From a virus, in the IMG/VR virus record IMGVR_UViG_3300008111_000998, positions 1 through 47,005 of that record: a stretch of DNA of 47,005 bases. One strand, given 5' to 3'. A model generated the notes under the pieces. It searched no databases. It was not told where the DNA came from and worked only from the letters and a program-made list of their open reading frames with translations. Every line of letters starts with the position of its first letter. Positions within the stretch are counted from its first letter, which is position 1. The position numbers and the translations under genes are program-made. Positions 42,185 through 47,005 of the stretch are shown here, piece by piece.

Positions 42185-42213
42185 ATTATACTATTTTATC
42201 TAAAAATTGTCAA
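42185..42213 (-). promoter_or_regulatory. perfect consensus sigma70 promoter driving the long minus-strand operon
   Basis: On the minus strand TTGACA (42208-42213), 17 bases and TATAAT (42185-42190) form a full-consensus promoter. The -35 box overlaps the end of the structural gene at 42200. A 6-bp dyad (AATAGT/ACTATT) surrounds the -10 and could be an operator. The first ATG is 24 bases downstream. Confidence 0.85.
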
Positions 42214-43123
42214 GTATTATAGTTCCAGTAACTGGCTCGTCAACTGGTGGTCCTAATCCTGTTTGATCGCCAGCATCATTATCGGTGAAAGTTATAGTAA
42301 ATGCCAACGTGTTAGCAGTAGGTCTGCTTACACCAACCAAATATCGATTTTCAGCATATTGTGTTACGCTAGAAGATTGAGTAAGGATATTACTGGCTGC
42401 GGCGCCAATGGTCAATGTTTGAAAACCTACAGCAGATCCTACGCTACCGCCAGCATTAACTCCCCCGGTGATGTTTGTGCTAGATGCTCTAAAGTTAAGA
42501 GTACCAAAGCCGCTTAACATATTAGTCCAATCTGTGTCTTTGGTAGTTGCGGCAGCACCTGTTCTAGAAGCAGTAATCTGAATTGATCCGCCAGCGTTAA
42601 AGAAGCAACGAATATGATCTGCTGCTGGTACTGTAAGACTTCCTGAAGTGTAACCTGCAAATGTCAGGGTGACGGTATGTGTAATGCTAGCCCCTAAAGC
42701 TGATGTACCCCAATTTGTACCCCTAGTTGTTGATGTTAAAGATACACCCGAAGTAGTTTGTGCTGCTGCAACCACTGCTCGGTTAGCATTTACACCATTA
42801 TCTGCAAAGTCTTGGTATTGGAGTCGAATAGCTTCTTGTACCACAGTTGACGGTGTAACATCAAATAAGGTCTGCCATGGGCTTCCAATGGTAGTACTAG
42901 CAGTAGAAACTCCAGTGTTAGTTTGATGTACCCTTGCTTTAGTAAGATCGTCCCTTAACTGGTCCCATTGAGTAGAAGTCATTGTAGTACTTTGACTCAC
43001 TGGGCTACTTGCAATTGGTTGACCATAACCTGTCGTACCAGTGCCAATCCCCATTACTGATGAGATCACAGCCTGGATATTATTATAATCTTGAGCCGTT
43101 GCTCTTGTTCCTGATCCTGCCAT
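42200..43123 (-). CDS. virion structural or tail-fibre-like protein
   Basis: The protein has 307 residues. The N-terminal helix (ATAQDYNNIQAVISSVMGIG) is followed by STQWDQLRDDLTKARVHQ and a long stretch rich in Thr, Ser, Gly and Ala, then a beta-rich end (LAFTITFTDNDAGDQTGL). This composition is typical of phage fibre or baseplate-associated proteins; the start matches a family I recall from marine T4-like phages. It is placed just before the long glycosylation-type operon and after two other structural genes in transcription order. Confidence 0.75.
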   Translation of the reverse strand: MAGSGTRATAQDYNNIQAVISSVMGIGTGTTGYGQPIASSPVSQSTTMTSTQWDQLRDDLTKARVHQTNTGVSTASTTIGSPWQTLFDVTPSTVVQEAIRLQYQDFADNGVNANRAVVAAAQTTSGVSLTSTTRGTNWGTSALGASITHTVTLTFAGYTSGSLTVPAADHIRCFFNAGGSIQITASRTGAAATTKDTDWTNMLSGFGTLNFRASSTNITGGVNAGGSVGSAVGFQTLTIGAAASNILTQSSSVTQYAENRYLVGVSRPTANTLAFTITFTDNDAGDQTGLGPPVDEPVTGTIILDNF

Positions 43124-43133
43124 TTTATGTTCC

Positions 43134-44918
43134 TTACAATATTATTGCTTCAACTAGTTTTACATCTTCAGAGTCGTTGGTTTCTAAAGCTATAGCAAAC
43201 GTATCTGGAAAATTGCCGGCTAATATAGCTGTGTTTCTTAAAACATTTCTAGCTGCACCTGCATATCCATTTCCTGCTGCTACTAATTTGTCGCCTTTCT
43301 TTACAGATCCAATAACTTTTACAGGAACACGACCTTTAAGAGCTACATAAGTACCACCTTCTAGACCAGCATTCATCATATATGCAGGATTTGCACTCAC
43401 TGCACCAAATGCTCTGTCACCAAATCTACAGGCTGTAACTTCAGCGTCGCCGCCGACAGTCATTACTGTTCCTACTTCATATTCATCATCAGCTAGATAT
43501 TTTTCTGCCAAGTCAGCAAACAATGCACTGGTAGCAGTACCTTGGAATAGTACAGCATTAAGGTTTCCAGCACTGTCTCTGCAAGGAACCGTAAACGGTG
43601 TTCCACTGCTGGCTGTGTCTATTGCAGTTGATCTGTAATTTGCACCAACCAATAATGTGTTAGCTTGAGTAGCTGTTACTGCTGTAGTAGCTGAAGTTGC
43701 ATTGCCTAAAAATCCAGCAGCACAAAGTCTGCCTGAAGAATCTCTTACTGCAACTGTGTTAACTGTTCCAACTCCTGCAGAATCAACAGCAGCGGATCTA
43801 TAGTTTGCTCCAACTTTTAATTCATCTGCTCTTGTAGTTGTTCCGACAAACTCATTAGCATAAACTTTGTTAAAAACTGCGCCAGGAGCTCCGAGATTAG
43901 TATTTCCTGCAACGTCTGGAACTAATGCTGGAGCAGTTAGTCCAGTATAAGGTGCTGCTGATGCTTGTGAAGCTGTTATGAATCTAAATTTAGTAAGGTT
44001 ACTAGGCTGTGTATTATCAGCTAATCTTACGTCAATACCTTGATTTAAAGTTTTTCTTTCAATAATTACATCATTACTTGAAACTTTAACTTCTAAATCA
44101 TCATCGTTACCTAGAGTATAACCTACGTCACCAAACTTAACATTAATATTTGGTGGACCAATAAAAGAAGTTGTACCTGTGCCTTTTTCAATAAAGTCGT
44201 CGGCGGTTCTTGTTTGACCGGCGCTGTTAACTAATCTTCTAGAAGCACTAGCAGTACCCCAAAATGCAATGGAAGGTACTGGGCCACCCGGACTTACGTC
44301 TTCAGGCTGTAAGTTAGCCAGTGTAATACCTTTCTTAATTGCAGTGAAAGCGCCTGCGTTTCCTACGTTTAAAATATCTTGGCTAGCTGTGTTGAGTGTA
44401 TACTCGCTGGACATAGAAATAGTATACGCTACTTTGCCGTCTACAAAGGCAGCAATTACAGCATATGGATTATTAGATGTGTCATATACTTTAATTGATT
44501 TTAATTGTGTTGTGCCAACGCCTGATAATCCCTGTGGACCTACTAGTACAAAACTAGTCCCATTGTACACAAACAGCTGATTATTAGCAGTATCAAACCA
44601 AAAATCACCAGAACTTAACCCTGTTGGTTCGCTGCTACTGGATTCTGAGCCGCCACTAGTTTTCCATTTAGTAGTGCTCTGATCATAAAATTTAATCTTT
44701 TTAGCAGAGCTGTCGTACCACATTTGTCCGTTTATAGGACGCGGAGGAGCACTAGGACCGGCAAAATTTTCTAGCATGTGTACTAGATTTTCATTTTGCG
44801 CTTCTCCGTAGCCAGCGTAATTTTTTCCTATAAGCTTAATATCTAACGTACTATCGATAGTTCCGTCTTCAACAACAGCTACAGTAGTTCCGTTATACTT
44901 ATCTATGGTATATGCCAT
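43134..44918 (-). CDS. tail-fibre-like structural protein
   Basis: The protein has 594 residues. The N-terminal domain (YTIDKYNGTTVAVVEDGTID, then INGQMWYDSSAKKIKFYDQS and SGDFWFDTANNQLFVYNGTS) carries two WYD/WFD beta-hairpin-type repeats. Two copies of a VGANYRS(A/T)A(V/I)D segment follow. The C-terminal 120 residues (DEYEVGTVMTVGGDAEVTAC, ALKGRVPVKVIGSVKKGDKL) resemble a conserved fibre tip/head domain seen in phage tail fibres. It is preceded by a T4-type late promoter and an AAGAGG ribosome site. It probably binds the host or joins fibre parts. Confidence 0.8.
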   Translation of the reverse strand: MAYTIDKYNGTTVAVVEDGTIDSTLDIKLIGKNYAGYGEAQNENLVHMLENFAGPSAPPRPINGQMWYDSSAKKIKFYDQSTTKWKTSGGSESSSSEPTGLSSGDFWFDTANNQLFVYNGTSFVLVGPQGLSGVGTTQLKSIKVYDTSNNPYAVIAAFVDGKVAYTISMSSEYTLNTASQDILNVGNAGAFTAIKKGITLANLQPEDVSPGGPVPSIAFWGTASASRRLVNSAGQTRTADDFIEKGTGTTSFIGPPNINVKFGDVGYTLGNDDDLEVKVSSNDVIIERKTLNQGIDVRLADNTQPSNLTKFRFITASQASAAPYTGLTAPALVPDVAGNTNLGAPGAVFNKVYANEFVGTTTRADELKVGANYRSAAVDSAGVGTVNTVAVRDSSGRLCAAGFLGNATSATTAVTATQANTLLVGANYRSTAIDTASSGTPFTVPCRDSAGNLNAVLFQGTATSALFADLAEKYLADDEYEVGTVMTVGGDAEVTACRFGDRAFGAVSANPAYMMNAGLEGGTYVALKGRVPVKVIGSVKKGDKLVAAGNGYAGAARNVLRNTAILAGNFPDTFAIALETNDSEDVKLVEAIIL

Positions 44919-44940
44919 CTTTTAACCTCTTAATCTTATA

Positions 44941-44948
44941 TATTTATA
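44941..44948 (-). promoter_or_regulatory. T4-type late promoter motif before tail-fibre gene
   Basis: TATAAATA on the minus strand is the exact T4 late promoter consensus. It lies 23 bases before the ATG at 44918. A short hairpin, CTGCA/TGCAG (44954-44967), overlaps the preceding gene's stop and could mark the end of its RNA. Confidence 0.7.
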
Positions 44949-44958
44949 TCTTACTGCA

Positions 44959-47005
44959 TTAGTGCAGATCTACCCACGAGCCCGGAGCAACATAGGCTTG
45001 AACTCTATTAGCATCGCTATTGTAAATTAATTCCCCATAATTTAAGAAATTAAACACTCTAGCCGCTAATTGTGCATTTGTATAAGTTGGTAATCTAAAA
45101 CTAGAACCGCTAATATTACTTGTGCTAGTGTTAGAAATAACAATATCACCGAATAAATTAGTAGTAGGTCGTAGCCCAAATGCAGCACCAGGTGTAACCT
45201 GCATCACGTACTGTTCTTGTACGCTGGTATTATCAAATGCACTTATTCGAAGACCGGATCCTCCAGAACGAATAGTAATAGCATTGGTGCCAGAAATAAG
45301 ATTAAGTGTGCTAGTTCCTGTTACATTCAATGCTGGATTTGTAATATTTCCTGTTACGTTACCTGATACGTTACCTGATAAATTACCGTTAATACCGCCC
45401 GATACTGTTAGACTCGTTAGCGTTCCTAAACTAGTAATATTTGGCTGTGCTGGTGTCAGTACATTTCCTGTAAGGTTTCCAGATACACTACCTGTTAGTG
45501 ATCCAGTTACTGCACCACTTAAATTACCCACAAACTGTGCCACAGGACCAACAGTACTAATTACTGTGCCGCCGTTGTTTGTTGACAGCATGTTACCTCT
45601 TAAATTACCTACAACGTCTACTAAAATTGTATTAGGCAATGGAAGAGTTTCTAAATATTTCCAACCAATTGATCCGCCAGTATAAATGAATCCAAGTGCG
45701 GTATCTTTTTCATTTAAGATAACATCGTCGTCTGCACCTAACAACATATCTAATACTAGTTTGAATGACAGGTCGTTACCATCATACATAGTAAATGCCA
45801 GTCCAGGTGCAAAACTGTATGTGCCGCTTACATCAAATCTAAATGCGCTGCCTGTGTCAACAAAGTTAGTTGGTGTAAGTACCGTTGATTCGCCGGTAAA
45901 TGTAACACCGACAGGAGTTGGATGATCGGTTAAAAAGTTAGGATATGTAACTTTATCAACTGTAACTCGTGTTACGCCCGGAGAAGGGTTAGTTGCAGAC
46001 ACTAATACATAGTCTTTAAACCCACCACTTACGCCGCTTACAGGATCAATTAGTGCTCCGTCAATGGTTATTGTGTCGTTAGTTCTATAAGCATAACCGT
46101 GATTATTAGGATCAATATTAATATTAACTTCAGAGTAAATTCCAACTACACTAATGTCTAGATCAATAGTAAGGCCAGCGCCTGAAATAGAATCAGTTGT
46201 TGTAGCTAAATTTAATTTTGAAAATGGAACTGTAACGTTCGGTGATACGCCTCTGATGGTCCCAGGGTCATAATCTCTATATCGAATTAATCGTAAATTG
46301 TCTGTGTCAAATGCTGAATCAGCATCAACAATTCTTACAGTACTACCAATTGCTCGTAAAGAATCTCTTGGTAGAACAAAATCTCTACCTCCGGTACTTC
46401 TTGTTCTAGCTAAAATTCTATCAGAAACAACTAGTTCATAATCGGCTGATTGAGAAATCCAAGGGCGATTAAAATCGTCAACATACTTTTTAGTAACTAA
46501 TGTATCATCTGTATCGCCGCCAATGGTAATAACACCAGAACCTACAACTTTAGAACCTAGTAAGTCAACTTGTCCTGTGCTAGGAAGAAGTTGCAAGTCC
46601 CCTCGAGAATAAATTTTGTCATCTGTAATTGTAAGGTTAGCTGTATGAATAGTTTTAATACCAATAGTTCTTACATTGTTGATGTTGCCTTCTGCTGGTA
46701 CTGTTCCGCCTGTAGCAGTTACTGCTAATGTTGAACTAGTCTTTGCAGTAACTATATGATAGTTGTTTGTACCAAGATTACCTCCACCACTGTCAGCTGT
46801 GATATAGGATCCAACAACAAACTGAGTAGTAGAACTTAATCCTGTAATATTATAGGTATAAATTTGAGAACCTGTGTCAACTAAATCGCTAACAAATCCG
46901 TTGCTCACCGGAGCTGAGGTAATACCAGTAATACCAAAACCTGCCGCTTTTGTAATGCTATTAGCAATTACGTTTGCTGAAAGAACTGTTACATCATTAA
47001 TTCTG
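44959..47005 (-). CDS. tail-fibre-like structural protein, N-terminus outside window
   Basis: At least 681 residues are read; the frame stays open to the right edge, so the GTG at 46908 is an internal codon and not the start. The sequence is Thr, Ser, Gly and Asn-rich with beta-hairpin repeats. A region of residues with GNLSGAVTGSLTGSVSGNLT and PAQPNITSLGTLTSLTVSG forms repeats like those of phage fibres. The end GELIYNSDANRVQAYVAPGS is a typical fibre tail. It is probably a receptor-binding or fibre shaft protein. The upstream partner is outside the window. Confidence 0.8.
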   Translation of the reverse strand, partial: RINDVTVLSANVIANSITKAAGFGITGITSAPVSNGFVSDLVDTGSQIYTYNITGLSSTTQFVVGSYITADSGGGNLGTNNYHIVTAKTSSTLAVTATGGTVPAEGNINNVRTIGIKTIHTANLTITDDKIYSRGDLQLLPSTGQVDLLGSKVVGSGVITIGGDTDDTLVTKKYVDDFNRPWISQSADYELVVSDRILARTRSTGGRDFVLPRDSLRAIGSTVRIVDADSAFDTDNLRLIRYRDYDPGTIRGVSPNVTVPFSKLNLATTTDSISGAGLTIDLDISVVGIYSEVNINIDPNNHGYAYRTNDTITIDGALIDPVSGVSGGFKDYVLVSATNPSPGVTRVTVDKVTYPNFLTDHPTPVGVTFTGESTVLTPTNFVDTGSAFRFDVSGTYSFAPGLAFTMYDGNDLSFKLVLDMLLGADDDVILNEKDTALGFIYTGGSIGWKYLETLPLPNTILVDVVGNLRGNMLSTNNGGTVISTVGPVAQFVGNLSGAVTGSLTGSVSGNLTGNVLTPAQPNITSLGTLTSLTVSGGINGNLSGNVSGNVTGNITNPALNVTGTSTLNLISGTNAITIRSGGSGLRISAFDNTSVQEQYVMQVTPGAAFGLRPTTNLFGDIVISNTSTSNISGSSFRLPTYTNAQLAARVFNFLNYGELIYNSDANRVQAYVAPGSWVDLH

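Noticed and set aside
46600-46908. GTG at 46908 as the start of the right-edge fibre protein
   Set aside because: The frame stays open past it to the window edge with the same fibre-like composition, and no ribosome site precedes it.
1-47005. tRNA genes
   Set aside because: All gene gaps are under about 120 bases and none showed a cloverleaf with a T-loop TTCRA pattern by eye; a tRNA scan would settle this.

Overview
The window looks like part of the genome of a tailed, T4-like marine bacteriophage (Caudoviricetes, myovirus type). The evidence is gene density, ATGA/TAATG stop-start overlaps, AT-rich DNA, and phage-typical enzymes: ThyX, GTP cyclohydrolase I, QueE, a FEN/RNase H-type 5'-3' exonuclease, and a MoxR ATPase with a VWA/metallopeptidase partner. 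Many small conserved phage proteins and, at the right edge, long tail-fibre-like structural proteins agree with this. No integrase, insertion sequence, CRISPR array or tRNA gene was found. The host cannot be named. No gene-free stretch longer than about 120 bases exists.

Positions 1-17527 are on the plus strand: small conserved phage genes mixed with nucleotide, 7-deazaguanine and DNA metabolism genes. Near-consensus sigma70-type promoters (TTGACA, 17 bp, TATAAT) precede the moxR-like and VWA genes. A weaker one precedes folE. Before three genes (starts 12000, 12778 and 13942) RNA segments that could fold against the ribosome binding site lie upstream of, or inside, the promoter. This suggests a T4-style switch between read-through and promoter-initiated mRNA.

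Positions 17485-42161 are on the minus strand: a block of about 24.7 kb of tightly packed genes, read from a perfect sigma70-type promoter at 42185-42213. It encodes putative glycosyltransferases of several kinds, a full-length UDP-sugar dehydrogenase, two SGNH-hydrolase-like proteins, three tandem N-twitch radical SAM proteins and a SPASM-like radical SAM protein. It also encodes a B12-binding-type radical SAM protein, an unusually short DegT-type aminotransferase, an amidinotransferase and a 2-oxoglutarate oxygenase. Its most striking member is a 1622-residue protein with about 13 tandem repeats of 97-100 residues. The repeats alternate strictly between two types and seem to derive from the N-terminal half of a glycosyltransferase-A-like module that also occurs as stand-alone genes at both ends of the block. 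The block plausibly builds or attaches an unusual glycan or other modification, but substrate and target are unknown.

Positions 42200-47005 are on the minus strand and hold three tail-fibre or virion-structural proteins, one running off the right edge. A T4-type late promoter motif (TATAAATA) precedes the middle one.
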